Origin: Terriglobia bacterium
GTDB taxonomy: Bacteria; Acidobacteriota; Terriglobia; Terriglobales; Acidobacteriaceae
Assembly (NCBI GenBank): GCA_020073185.1
Contig: JAIQFT010000001.1
Span: 59,349-123,348 of the forward strand
Length of the DNA stretch: 64,000 nt
Direction of reading: 5' to 3'
The notes below the pieces were generated by a model. The model saw only the letters and a list, made by a program, of their open reading frames with translations, searched no databases and had not been told where the DNA came from. Made by a program: the position numbers and the translations under genes. Below are positions 44,888 through 53,423 of the stretch, piece after piece (position 1 is the first letter of the stretch; each line of letters starts with the position of its first letter).

Positions 44888-45693
44888 CCGGCGACCTCAA
44901 TGCGTGCCCCCGCGCGCAGACCTTCCTCGGTCATCTGCGCCAGGGCGTCATACAGGCGGACGTGAAAGGTGCCGGGACCGGGCGCGCCCTGAGCGGCAGT
45001 CTCGCCCGCCAGGCCGAAGGCAGCCAGCGCTGCAGCCGCGGCAACCACCGAGTCTGCTTCTACCGCAGCGTACGCCGCCGTCACCGCGGTTGACATGCAG
45101 CCCGTGCCGGTGACCCTGCCCATCAGTTCGTGCCCATTGGATACGCGCGCCACCCGGTAGCCATCGCTGACGATATCAATCCGGCCGGTCAGGGCAGCCA
45201 CACAGCGGAATTTGCGCGCGCAGGCGACCGCCACAGCCGTGGGATCGGCGGACGTGCCGACCGATTCCACGCCTCTGATCTTCGCCTCAAACCCGGCCAG
45301 GGTGGCCAGTTCCGCGAAATTCCCGCGCATAATCGAGACCGCAAGCTGTTCCAGCAGCCGGTGCGAGCTCTCGCTGCGAAACCGCGTCGCGCCCGCGCCC
45401 ACCGGGTCGAGAACAATCGGAATGCCGCGCACGTTCGCGCGACGCCCCGCGATCAACATCGCATCCACCTGCTCCGGCCACAGCGTTCCTAGGTTCAGCA
45501 CCAACGCGTGCGCCGCGCCCGCCATCTCCTCCACTTCCTGGCGGGCGTGGGCCATCACCGGCAAGGCGCCGGCGCATAGAGTGATGTTGGCGGTTTCGTT
45601 CATCACCACGAAATTCGTGATGTGGTGCACCAGCGGTTTCGTGGCGCGCACTCTGGCCATGATCTCCGCAGCTTTGGAAGCGAGGTCGCTCAT
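44884..45693 (-). CDS. thiM: Hydroxyethylthiazole kinase
   Basis: 269 residues from ATG 45693 (MSDLASKAAEIMARVRATKP). It phosphorylates hydroxyethylthiazole, a salvage step that feeds ThiE. Motifs: PLVHHITNFVVMNETANITL, GALPVMAHARQEVEEMA, ALVLNLGTLWPEQVDAML, PIVLDPVGAGATRFR, SIMRGNFAELATLAG, LTGRIDIVSDG and the catalytic/anion-hole VTGTGCMSTAVTAAY. An upstream ATG at 45705 would read into a TTGGCN repeat and was not chosen. I looked for a TPP riboswitch upstream and found none, so regulation may differ from the usual. Confidence 0.94.
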   Translation of the reverse strand: MSDLASKAAEIMARVRATKPLVHHITNFVVMNETANITLCAGALPVMAHARQEVEEMAGAAHALVLNLGTLWPEQVDAMLIAGRRANVRGIPIVLDPVGAGATRFRSESSHRLLEQLAVSIMRGNFAELATLAGFEAKIRGVESVGTSADPTAVAVACARKFRCVAALTGRIDIVSDGYRVARVSNGHELMGRVTGTGCMSTAVTAAYAAVEADSVVAAAAALAAFGLAGETAAQGAPGPGTFHVRLYDALAQMTEEGLRAGARIEVAG

Positions 45694-45799
45694 AAGGTTT
45701 GCCATTGGCCGTTGGCCCTTCGCCACTACCAGGCTGCTGAAAAACTCCATCGGACCCTTGTTTTGAAGGGGCGCGACTTCCGCCGCATGCCGGTGCCCG
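45694..45799. repeat. Spacer upstream of thiM with TTGGCC repeat
   Basis: GCCATTGGCCGTTGGCCCTT (45701-45720) resembles the TTGGCAN heptamers at 38168 and 38595. Next to it, on the minus strand, AAGGGTCCGATGGAG and TTTTTCAGCAGCCTG (about 45732-45760) is a word seen at the borders of many genes. No TPP riboswitch. Confidence 0.5.
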
Positions 45800-46258
45800 T
45801 TACTTTACCGTGCCACGTGACGCGGCCTGCTCCGCCTTGCGGATCGCCGCTTCGTGCAATTCCCAAGAGGTAATCGCTCTGCGCGATCCTTCGCGCGCCA
45901 GGCGCGTGCTTAATTGCCGCTCTGCTTCGTCGAAAGTGTCCTCGGCGTCCATGTGCGCGCGGTACGCAGCGTCATCGGCTTTCTTGACCGTCTTGGCGAG
46001 CGGCGTTATTTTCGTCTCTACCGATTCGATTTGTGTTCTGGCGCGATCATTTGCCGATAGGGCCAACTCACGGTAAGCTGCTTTGAGATCATCGTCCCAC
46101 AATTCCTTGGTTTCCTTTTCCAGCGCGTCCAGCGCAGCGTTGGCCTTATCGGCCGCCTTCCGCACTCGTTTTTTCTCTCTCAGCCACTTGACCACCGACC
46201 ACCCCACGGCTTCGCTCATCAGCGCCTTGGCGTCCTCGACCTCGCTCAGCTTGCGCAT
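45800..46258 (-). CDS. Helical hypothetical protein (coiled coil)
   Basis: 152 residues from ATG 46258 (MRKLSEVEDAKALMSEAVGW), with GTGGAG 10 bases upstream; a TTG start at 46288 is possible. Almost wholly helical, rich in Ala, Lys, Glu and Asp (RVRKAADKANAALDALEKET, then KADDAAYRAHMDAEDTFDEA). No signal peptide, Cys or known motif. It is upstream of thiM on the same strand and divergent from the GMC oxidoreductase. No function can be assigned. Confidence 0.65.
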   Translation of the reverse strand: MRKLSEVEDAKALMSEAVGWSVVKWLREKKRVRKAADKANAALDALEKETKELWDDDLKAAYRELALSANDRARTQIESVETKITPLAKTVKKADDAAYRAHMDAEDTFDEAERQLSTRLAREGSRRAITSWELHEAAIRKAEQAASRGTVK

Positions 46259-46373
46259 ACGTGCGAACTCCACAACGACGACGGACAATAGCGCGCCACA
46301 ACGGGAAAAGTCTAGGACCGCATCCGTCGGTTTCGCCTATGAACCCGTTGACTGAGCGTATAGTGCGGCTGAG

Positions 46374-48041
46374 ATGACCGGCCACGGCAACCAATTCGAT
46401 TTCGACTTCATCGTCATCGGCTCTGGCTTTGGCGGCAGTGTGAGTGCCTTGCGGCTGGCCGAGAAGGGTTATCGTGTCGCGGTCATGGAAATGGGCCGGC
46501 GCTGGACGCCCGATAACCTGCCGCGCACAAGCTGGTCGATCCATCGCTGGTTCTGGAGTCCCAAGCTGGCGCTGCGCGGCTTTTTCAGCATGCGCTACTT
46601 TCGGCACGTAACCATCCTGCACGGTTGCGCCGTGGGCGGAGGCTCGATCACCTACGCCAGCACTCTGCTGCGGCCTTCCGATAAGTTCTGGGACAACGCC
46701 TCCTGGAAAGGCCTGGCCGATTGGAAGTCGGAGATGCCGCGCCATTACGAGTCCGCCGCTCGCATGCTCGGCGTGACCGAGAACAAGATTCTCGGGCCTG
46801 CCGATCATCTGCTGAAGCGAGTGGCCGAGGAGGTGGGTGTCGGCCATACCTTTTACCGCACCAGCGTGGGGATTTTCCAGGCGGCGGAGGGCGAGCCGGG
46901 CGGCACCACCGTTCCCGATCCGTATTTCGGCGGAGAAGGACCGGAGCGGACCACCTGCAGGGCGTGCGGCGGCTGCATGATGGGTTGCCGCCACGGCGCT
47001 AAGAACACCCTCGACTTGAACTACCTTTATCTAGCCGAACAACGCGGCACGCGAATTTTCCCGGAAACCATGGTGGTGGACGTGAAACCGCTCGCTGACG
47101 CCGCCGACGGCAGCGCTGGCTATGAAGTACGCACCGTCAAGTCGACGGCCTGGTTGAGCCGGCGGCCGCAACGGTTCACCTGCCGCGGCGTGGTTTTCTC
47201 CGCCTCCTCGCTCGGCACCATGGAACTGCTCTTTCGCCTGCGGGAACTAGGCTCGCTGCCCGCGATCAGCCATCAGCTCGGCAAGCACGTGCGCACCAAT
47301 TCTGAATCGCTGATTGGAGTGCGCATCCCCGGGTGCCAGGACGATCTGTCGAAGGGGGTCGCGATCGGCTCGGGGATCTATATCGACGAGCATACGCACG
47401 TCGAGGCGGTGCGCTATCCCAGCGGCTCCGATGCCATGAGCCTGCTGGCGACGATTCTCACTGGCGGCCGCCCCGGGCGCGGCCGGATTTTGCTTTGGCT
47501 GGCCAATTTCGCGCGCACCCTGCTCCGCCACCCCCTCCAATCCCTGCGCCTGTTTCGGCCCTGGGGATGGGCTCGCGAGTCCGTCATTCTCCTCTGCATG
47601 CAGGCGCTGGACGGGCACATCGAAATGCGCTGGGAGAGGCCCTGGTTCTGGCCGTTTCGGAAGTTTCTCGTCAGCCGCGGCGACAAAGTGCCCACCTACA
47701 TTCCTGGCGCCAACCAGTTCGCGGAGAAATTCGCGCGCCTCACCGGCGGCGCCGCCATGAGCATGTTGCCCGAAATCCTGTTCGACGTGCCCGGTACGGC
47801 ACACTGCATCGGCGGCTGCGTCATTGCCGCCTCCCCTGACCGCGGCGTGTTGGACCATCGCCATCGCGTGTTCGGCTACCGCAACATGTATGTCTGCGAC
47901 GGCTCGGTGGTGGCGGCCAACCTTGGCGTCAATCCTAGCCTGACCATCACGGCGCTGGCCGAGCGCGCCATGTCCTTTATTCCCCCCGCCGCCGCCACCT
48001 CCTGGAACGACGCCGCCGAAGAGCGCTCGCTCAGTGCCTGA
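46374..48041 (+). CDS. GMC-type FAD oxidoreductase with ferredoxin-like cysteine motif
   Basis: 555 residues. The N-terminal FAD fold is DFDFIVIGSGFGGSVSALRL, with AVGGGSITYA downstream and a C-terminal His-Asn-type GMC signature region (DGSVVAANLGVNPSLTITAL). This is the cholesterol-oxidase-like branch of the GMC family. A Cys motif CRACGGCMMGCRHG (about residue 198-212) is characteristic of the subgroup and may hold an iron-sulfur cluster. It probably oxidises an alcohol or sterol-like substrate in the cytoplasm. The adhE gene follows 172 bases downstream; an alcohol-oxidising link is a guess. Confidence 0.9.
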   Translation: MTGHGNQFDFDFIVIGSGFGGSVSALRLAEKGYRVAVMEMGRRWTPDNLPRTSWSIHRWFWSPKLALRGFFSMRYFRHVTILHGCAVGGGSITYASTLLRPSDKFWDNASWKGLADWKSEMPRHYESAARMLGVTENKILGPADHLLKRVAEEVGVGHTFYRTSVGIFQAAEGEPGGTTVPDPYFGGEGPERTTCRACGGCMMGCRHGAKNTLDLNYLYLAEQRGTRIFPETMVVDVKPLADAADGSAGYEVRTVKSTAWLSRRPQRFTCRGVVFSASSLGTMELLFRLRELGSLPAISHQLGKHVRTNSESLIGVRIPGCQDDLSKGVAIGSGIYIDEHTHVEAVRYPSGSDAMSLLATILTGGRPGRGRILLWLANFARTLLRHPLQSLRLFRPWGWARESVILLCMQALDGHIEMRWERPWFWPFRKFLVSRGDKVPTYIPGANQFAEKFARLTGGAAMSMLPEILFDVPGTAHCIGGCVIAASPDRGVLDHRHRVFGYRNMYVCDGSVVAANLGVNPSLTITALAERAMSFIPPAAATSWNDAAEERSLSA

Positions 48042-48213
48042 GGCCGATGTGACGTGCGGCGCAGTTTGGCGCATGGCGGTACCGTTCCGAATTGGAACCG
48101 ACCGAACAAGTTCCTTCTCGAATCTGCACCGCGCAGAAGCGGGACGCGGCTACCATGGAAAGTTCGATTTCCCAGCCACGCTCGCGGGGAGACTCGCGGG
48201 ACCGGAGGTCAGA

Positions 48214-50901
48214 ATGACCAGCCCAGCACCCGTACGCGAGCCGACCCCCATTCCACTCGAGTCCGACAACGGCCACAAAAGCGAGACAGCCCCCAGTAAC
48301 GAAAGGATTGCTTACTTGGAAGGACTGGTCACTCAGGCCAGGACTGCCGCCGCCGTGTTCACGCAATACACCCAGGAGGACGTGGATCGCATTGTTAAGC
48401 CGATGGTCCTGGCTGGGTTGGAACAAGCGCCGCATCTGGCTCGCCTGGCGATCGAGGAAACCAGGCTGGGAGTTTTGGAAGACAAGGCCCTCAAGAATAT
48501 GGTGGCCACCGAGTTCGTCTACAACTACATCAAGGACAAGCGCACGGTTGGCGTCATTCGCGAGTTTCCGGAACGCGGTTTGGTGGAAATGGCGGAACCG
48601 ATCGGCGTCATCTTTTCGCTCACCCCCATTACCAACCCGACTTCAACGGTCCTGTTCAAGTGCGTCATGGCGATCAAGACGCGGAACGCGGTCATCTTCA
48701 GTCCGCATCCGGCCGCCTGGCGCTGTTGCTACGAAACGGTAAAGATCATGTACGACGCGGCGGTGAAGCACGGCGCGCCCGAAGGCGTATTCACCTGCCT
48801 GGAATCTCACACCCTGCTGGACAACGCTTACCTGATGCGGCACAAGGATGTCGGCCTGATCGACGCCACCGGCGGGCCGAGCGCGGTCAAAGCCGCCTAC
48901 AGTTCCGGCAAACCCGCGCTGGGTGTGGGGCCGGGCAATACGCCGGTTTATCTGGAAAAAACCGCCGACCTGGACATGGCGGTGGTGGACGTCATCACCT
49001 CGAAGACATTCGATAACGGCACGATTTGCGCTTCCGAACAGACGCTGGTGATCGACGACCAGATCTATGACGTCGTGCTGCAGAAGTTTGCCGACTTGGG
49101 CGCGCACATCTGCAATGAGAAGGAAGCGGAGTTGCTGGGGCGTACCGTGATTGATCCCGCAACCGGATTTATGCAGCCCATGGCCGTCGGCCAGAAAGCC
49201 ACCGCCATCGCGCGCATGGTCGGCCTATCGGTCAAGCCCAAAACCAAGCTCCTGATCGCGCCCATTCACGGCGTCGGCCGCGATCATCCCCTGTCGGTCG
49301 AAAAACTGTTCCCGGTGCTGGCGGTGTATCGCGCCAAATCGGTGGCAGAGGCGCTTAAGGTCTGTGTGGACGTGAACCACGCCGGCGGGCTGGGGCATAC
49401 GGCGGTCATTTTCTCCCGCAACGAGGAGATCATCCGCAAGTTCGGCGAGGTGATGAACGCGGGGCGCATCATCGTGAATTCGCCGGGGTCCATCGGCGCC
49501 CTGGGCGGTGTTTACAACGACATGGTGCCCACCTTCTCCTTCGGCTGCGGCACCGGCGGCGGCAACAGCACCATGGACAACGTCAGTGTCTACCACTACC
49601 TCAACATCAAGCGCGTCGCTCGCAGGACACCGGCGCACATGTGGCTCCGCATTCCCAAGGAGATTTATTTCAATATGAACGCGGTGGAAAACCTGCGCCA
49701 ATTCCCGTCGCGCTCCACCATCATCGTTACCAATGCGCCGCTCGAGCAATTCGGCCATGTCGACATTGTGCGGCGTAACCTTCCGCCGGAAACGCGGGTC
49801 CACGTCTCGGTCATTCCGGACGCGGAGCCGGAGGTCAAGGTAGTCACCGAAGGAATCGAGGCGCTCAATTTCTACCAAGCGGACCAGATCGTCGCGCTGG
49901 GCGGCGGGTCGGTAATCGACGCCGCCAAACTCATGAAGCTGAAGTACGAGTCCCCGGACGCTGACTTCGATGAGTTAGGCGCGCCTTTTCTTGATATCCG
50001 CAAACGCGTGGTCGAGTATCCGACCAAGAAGATCAACCACGTGCGCTTGATTGCGATTTCCACCACCAGCGGAACCGGGAGCGAGGTCACTCCCTTTGCC
50101 GTCCTCACCGACAAGCAGCGCGGCCGCAAGGTAACCCTCGCCGACTACTCGCTGACTCCGGATGTGGCGATCGTCGATCCGCAGTTCGTCATGTCCATGC
50201 CGAAAGGCCTCACCGCCGACACCGGCATTGACTGCCTGACTCACGCACTGGAGGCTTACGTTTCCCTTTACGCCTCGCCCTACACCGATGGCAATGCCAT
50301 CCAAGCGGCTCAATTGGCGTTCCACTACCTGCCACTAGCCTATGAGAATCCCCGCGACGAAGAGGCGCGCAGCATGATGCACAACGCCGCCTGCATTGCG
50401 GCGATCGCGTTTGCCAACGTCTCGGTGGGCGTGAATCACGCGTTGGCTCATGCTTTCGGCGCGCGCTTCCATGTGGCGCACGGCCGGGCCAATGCGCTCA
50501 TGTTGCCACATGTCATTGCGTACAACGCATCGGTGCCCACTAAGTTCATGCCGTCGCCCAACCAGCGGACGTATGTTGCCGACAAGAAATACGCAACCTT
50601 GGCGGACCTGCTGGGTCTGGGTGGTCAAACCCGCGAGGAAAAGGTGAACAACCTGGTGGCGGCCATCGAACAGTTGCTCGACCGACTGAAATTTCCGCGT
50701 TCGATCGCGGAACTGGGAATCTCGAAGGAAGACTTCGATCGGGCGATGCCCGACCTGGTCAAACTCGCCTTTGACGATCCGTCCGGGAGAACCAATCCTC
50801 GCATGCCATTGCTGAGCGAGATGGCCGAGCTGCTGTGGAGTGCTTATCAGGGCCGCGGCGCGAGGAAGCCGGCCCGCGCGGCCGAACTACAGAACGCGTG
50901 A
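48214..50901 (+). CDS. adhE: Bifunctional acetaldehyde-CoA/alcohol dehydrogenase
   Basis: 895 residues from ATG 48214 with GGAGG at 48204-48208; the frame is open to 48034, but the extra part is not conserved. It reduces acetyl-CoA to acetaldehyde and then ethanol with NADH, or the reverse. The aldehyde dehydrogenase half (about 30-455) has catalytic Cys272 (NGTICASEQ), GVGPGNTPVYLEK and NSPGSIGALGG. The iron-dependent alcohol dehydrogenase half (about 480-880) has GGGSVIDAAKLMK, STTSGTGSEVTPFA, DTGIDCLTHALEAYVS and the iron site HAFGARFHVAHGRAN. AdhE forms spirosome filaments. It marks capacity for fermentation or ethanol oxidation. It starts the run leading into the storage-lipid genes. Confidence 0.96.
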   Translation: MTSPAPVREPTPIPLESDNGHKSETAPSNERIAYLEGLVTQARTAAAVFTQYTQEDVDRIVKPMVLAGLEQAPHLARLAIEETRLGVLEDKALKNMVATEFVYNYIKDKRTVGVIREFPERGLVEMAEPIGVIFSLTPITNPTSTVLFKCVMAIKTRNAVIFSPHPAAWRCCYETVKIMYDAAVKHGAPEGVFTCLESHTLLDNAYLMRHKDVGLIDATGGPSAVKAAYSSGKPALGVGPGNTPVYLEKTADLDMAVVDVITSKTFDNGTICASEQTLVIDDQIYDVVLQKFADLGAHICNEKEAELLGRTVIDPATGFMQPMAVGQKATAIARMVGLSVKPKTKLLIAPIHGVGRDHPLSVEKLFPVLAVYRAKSVAEALKVCVDVNHAGGLGHTAVIFSRNEEIIRKFGEVMNAGRIIVNSPGSIGALGGVYNDMVPTFSFGCGTGGGNSTMDNVSVYHYLNIKRVARRTPAHMWLRIPKEIYFNMNAVENLRQFPSRSTIIVTNAPLEQFGHVDIVRRNLPPETRVHVSVIPDAEPEVKVVTEGIEALNFYQADQIVALGGGSVIDAAKLMKLKYESPDADFDELGAPFLDIRKRVVEYPTKKINHVRLIAISTTSGTGSEVTPFAVLTDKQRGRKVTLADYSLTPDVAIVDPQFVMSMPKGLTADTGIDCLTHALEAYVSLYASPYTDGNAIQAAQLAFHYLPLAYENPRDEEARSMMHNAACIAAIAFANVSVGVNHALAHAFGARFHVAHGRANALMLPHVIAYNASVPTKFMPSPNQRTYVADKKYATLADLLGLGGQTREEKVNNLVAAIEQLLDRLKFPRSIAELGISKEDFDRAMPDLVKLAFDDPSGRTNPRMPLLSEMAELLWSAYQGRGARKPARAAELQNA

Positions 50902-50912
50902 GGGATGTGCGT

Positions 50913-51185
50913 ATGCCAGTGATTGCGGAATGCTTGGTGGATGCGGAGCGCGTGGGCCCCGCCTTACAAGAGGCGCGCGACAAGCTGGACGGTGCGGGCG
51001 GCGAACTGCTTTTGGATTTCTCTGCCGTTCGCCGGCTCGATGTCAGCGCCCTGCAAGCCATGGAATGGTTGGCCGTTGCCGCTGACGACAAAGCGGTCAA
51101 GGTCTGTTTGCGCGGCGTCAACGTCGAGATTTACAGGGTGCTCAAGCTGGTGAAGCTGGCGCCCCGATTCTCGTTCCTGACTTGA
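50913..51185 (+). CDS. STAS-domain protein
   Basis: 90 residues from ATG 50913, beginning 11 bases after the adhE stop, so probably co-transcribed. A STAS/SpoIIAA-like fold is indicated by the strand-helix order and the GELLLDFSAVRRLDVSALQA loop, where the Ser of the phosphorylatable D-V-S is conserved, then a VCLRGVNVEIYRVLKLVKL helix pair. STAS domains act as anti-anti-sigma or lipid-binding switches. No anti-sigma kinase is adjacent. The next gene (WS/DGAT) follows after 20 bases. Confidence 0.82.
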   Translation: MPVIAECLVDAERVGPALQEARDKLDGAGGELLLDFSAVRRLDVSALQAMEWLAVAADDKAVKVCLRGVNVEIYRVLKLVKLAPRFSFLT

Positions 51186-51205
51186 TACAACGGAAGGGCA
51201 TCGTC

Positions 51206-52783
51206 ATGCCGGAATTGGAAAACAACGCCGCACTTTCTTTTGGAGACGCTCTCTTCCTCTACCTCGAACGCGAGGGTATGCCGTTGCACATCGCTTCGGT
51301 CAGCGTGTTTGAGGGCGAGGTTGCGCTCGAGGCCTTCAGCCCCTTCATTGATTCGAAGCTGCCGCTGGTGCCGCGCTATCGCCAGCGGGTAGTGACTCCT
51401 CCCTTGAACCTCGGGCTCCCAGTCTGGAGCTACGATCCCGATTTCGACCTCCGCAACCACATTCGCCAGGTCACGCTGAAGAAAGGCTCGCCGGCTGAGT
51501 TCAAGGCCGTGGCCGCGCACATCCTGAGCCAGATCATGGACCGTCGGCGTCCGCTCTGGGACCTCACCCTGGTGCGCGGCCTGCAAGGAAATCGCACCGG
51601 CCTCATCACTCGGATCCATCACTGCCTGGCGGACGGCCTGGCGGGCATCGGACTGATGAATGCCCTCTTGGACCCCAGCCCGGTTCCGCCGCGGCCATCG
51701 CGGCGCTCGCGGCCCCTTCCGACGCCGAAATCCGAGCCGCCCTCCCTACTCGACAGCTTGATTCGGTCCTCCTTCTCCGCCGTCCAGCAGGTGCTGACGG
51801 CGCACTCGGAGTTGCTGGCGCTCGCGCAACGGCTGGTCGCCACCGACGGAAAACAGGAGCAACACGCCCAGCTTGGCCCCAAGCTCAGCGCCGAGACTCC
51901 GCCAACGCCTTCGTTCATTGAGGAACTAAGCCGGCTGCTGCCGGAAGTTGCTGGCCCGGCTCGGCGCCTGCCCTTCAACGTTATTTGTCGCGGACCGCAG
52001 AAGTTTCATTGGGCCGAGATTCCTCTGGCCCAGATCAAAGCCGTGAAGCAGGCCTGCGGCGCCACCGTCAACGATGTCGCACTTGCTGCTATGACGTTGG
52101 CCGTCCGGCGCTACGCCGAGTTGCACGGCGTGCCGCTCCAGGGAAGGACGCTGCGCATCGTGGTTCCGGTCAGCGTGCGCGGCAAAGCCGGGGTGGAAGA
52201 GTTGGGCAATCGCATCACTTTCCTTCCCGTGAGTATCCCGCTGGATATCTCCGGTCCCAAACAACTGATCGCCGCCGTCAGCCAGACCATGGCGCTGTTG
52301 AAAGGCGCGCACCTCGCCGAGTTCGTCGGCTTCGCCGGCAGTATGCTGGGCGCGGTTCCGACCTCGCTGCAGGCGCTGCTGGGACCGATCGCCAGCCAGT
52401 TGCCGCTCAGCCTCTGTAATCTCATCTTCACCAACGTGCGTGGCCCCGATTCTCCGCTCTACCTGCTGGGGCACAAGATGCTGGCCTGCTATCCCTACGT
52501 GCCGATTGGCGGCGAGATGGGAATGAACTGCGCCGTTCTGACCTACGACGGTACCGCGTATTTCGGCTTCACCGGCGATGTCAATGCCGTACCCGATCTC
52601 CAGCGCTTCGAGAAATTGCTTGTGCGGGGTTTTGCCGAGCTGCGCAAACTCGCGCTCCCTGGGCCGCGAAAAAAACGCCGGCCGCCGAAAACGGTAGCGG
52701 TTGAACCGGCTGCGCCCGCGCCACCCACGGCCGAATCCGCGGTCCCGCCGAAGCCTGTGGCGCATGCTGTGGCCGTTGCTTAG
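51206..52783 (+). CDS. Wax ester synthase/diacylglycerol acyltransferase (WS/DGAT)
   Basis: 525 residues from ATG 51206 with GGAAGGG upstream. It transfers acyl-CoA to long-chain alcohols or diacylglycerol, making wax esters or triacylglycerol for storage at the inner membrane. The active-site HHxxxDG is HHCLADG (His138-His139...Asp143-Gly144). Other family marks are FDLRNHIRQV, RRRPLWDLTLV, AAMTLAVRRYAELHG, VPVSVRGK, GNRITFLPV and LIFTNVRGPDSPLYLLGHKM. The C-terminal 45 residues are a Lys/Pro/Ala-rich tail absent from most members. Its stop overlaps that of the convergent phaR by four bases. Confidence 0.94.
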   Translation: MPELENNAALSFGDALFLYLEREGMPLHIASVSVFEGEVALEAFSPFIDSKLPLVPRYRQRVVTPPLNLGLPVWSYDPDFDLRNHIRQVTLKKGSPAEFKAVAAHILSQIMDRRRPLWDLTLVRGLQGNRTGLITRIHHCLADGLAGIGLMNALLDPSPVPPRPSRRSRPLPTPKSEPPSLLDSLIRSSFSAVQQVLTAHSELLALAQRLVATDGKQEQHAQLGPKLSAETPPTPSFIEELSRLLPEVAGPARRLPFNVICRGPQKFHWAEIPLAQIKAVKQACGATVNDVALAAMTLAVRRYAELHGVPLQGRTLRIVVPVSVRGKAGVEELGNRITFLPVSIPLDISGPKQLIAAVSQTMALLKGAHLAEFVGFAGSMLGAVPTSLQALLGPIASQLPLSLCNLIFTNVRGPDSPLYLLGHKMLACYPYVPIGGEMGMNCAVLTYDGTAYFGFTGDVNAVPDLQRFEKLLVRGFAELRKLALPGPRKKRRPPKTVAVEPAAPAPPTAESAVPPKPVAHAVAVA

Positions 52784-53316
52784 AGCTTGGACCGGCGGCC
52801 CCTGCTGCGTCGCTTCTTCGTTCCCGCGCGCGATTCCAATTCGGCCACGCGCCGCCGCAACTCATCCAACTCTTCCGTCTCGCCGCGTTTTTCCGGTGGC
52901 GTCCCTCCGCGAACCAGCTTGCTCACCGTTTCCAGCGGCGAAAATGCAGCCGAGCGCACTTCCGCCAATCCGCTTTGCACCGCGTCCTGCATCTTCGAAT
53001 AGGTGTCGAACGCCGACTTCATGAACTCCCGCCGCACCGTGTCGGAAGCCACGATCAGTTGCCGCAGCAGTTCCAGCGGCAGGCCGCTGGGCTGCTCTTT
53101 GGCATCCTCCAAAATGATCTGCGTCAGCGTGACCCGCGTCAGGTCCTGGCCGCTCTTGGCGTCCACCACCTGCAACTCGGTCCCGTTTCGGATCAGGGCG
53201 GCGAGCTCCTCCAGGTTGATGTACCGGCTCCCGGATGTGTCGTAGAGTCTTCGGTTTGCGTATTTCTTGATGACTACTTTGGCGGGCTTCACATTGGCCG
53301 GTTTCACAATGGGCAT
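52780..53316 (-). CDS. phaR: Polyhydroxyalkanoate synthesis repressor PhaR
   Basis: 178 residues. The N-terminal PHB/PHA accumulation regulator DNA-binding domain (about 13-75: VVIKKYANRRLYDTSGSRYI, NLEELAALIRNG, LQVVDAKSGQDLTRVTLTQI) is followed by PHB_acc-type helices (about 78-135) and a basic Arg/Lys-rich tail (GTKKRRSRGRRSKL). In PHA producers PhaR binds both PHA granules and operators of phasin genes, and is released as polymer accumulates. It is divergent from the phasin-like gene, with a CTGC-N3-GCAG site between them. No PHA synthase is within the window. Confidence 0.92.
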   Translation of the reverse strand: MPIVKPANVKPAKVVIKKYANRRLYDTSGSRYINLEELAALIRNGTELQVVDAKSGQDLTRVTLTQIILEDAKEQPSGLPLELLRQLIVASDTVRREFMKSAFDTYSKMQDAVQSGLAEVRSAAFSPLETVSKLVRGGTPPEKRGETEELDELRRRVAELESRAGTKKRRSRGRRSKL

Positions 53317-53354
53317 CCTCCCATGGTGCAGCGCAACAAAATTCTTCTACTATA

Positions 53355-53383
53355 TTGACAGATGCTGCCAAAAAGACTAGGGT
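53355..53383 (+). promoter_or_regulatory. Promoter candidate of phasin-like gene
   Basis: TTGACA (53355-53360), a 17-base spacer and TAGGGT (53378-53383) form a sigma-70-like promoter with a perfect -35 and a poor -10. The predicted start lies around 53390, immediately upstream of the PhaR-type palindrome (53396-53406). Confidence 0.45.
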
Positions 53384-53395
53384 TTTCTCAGGATG

Positions 53396-53406
53396 CTGCA
53401 GTGCAG
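53396..53406. promoter_or_regulatory. Predicted PhaR operator CTGC-N3-GCAG
   Basis: CTGCAGTGCAG at 53396-53406, embedded in the longer palindrome TGCTGCA-G-TGCAGCA (53394-53408). The CTGC-N3-4-GCAG pattern is the published PhaR site in Paracoccus. It sits just downstream of the promoter candidate and 17 bases before the phasin-like start, where a bound repressor would block transcription. Confidence 0.65.
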
Positions 53407-53423
53407 CAATCCGGAGGCAATCG

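Noticed and set aside
45694..45799. TPP riboswitch upstream of thiM-thiE
   Set aside because: The CTGAGA and ACCTGATCTGG core elements are absent on the minus strand.
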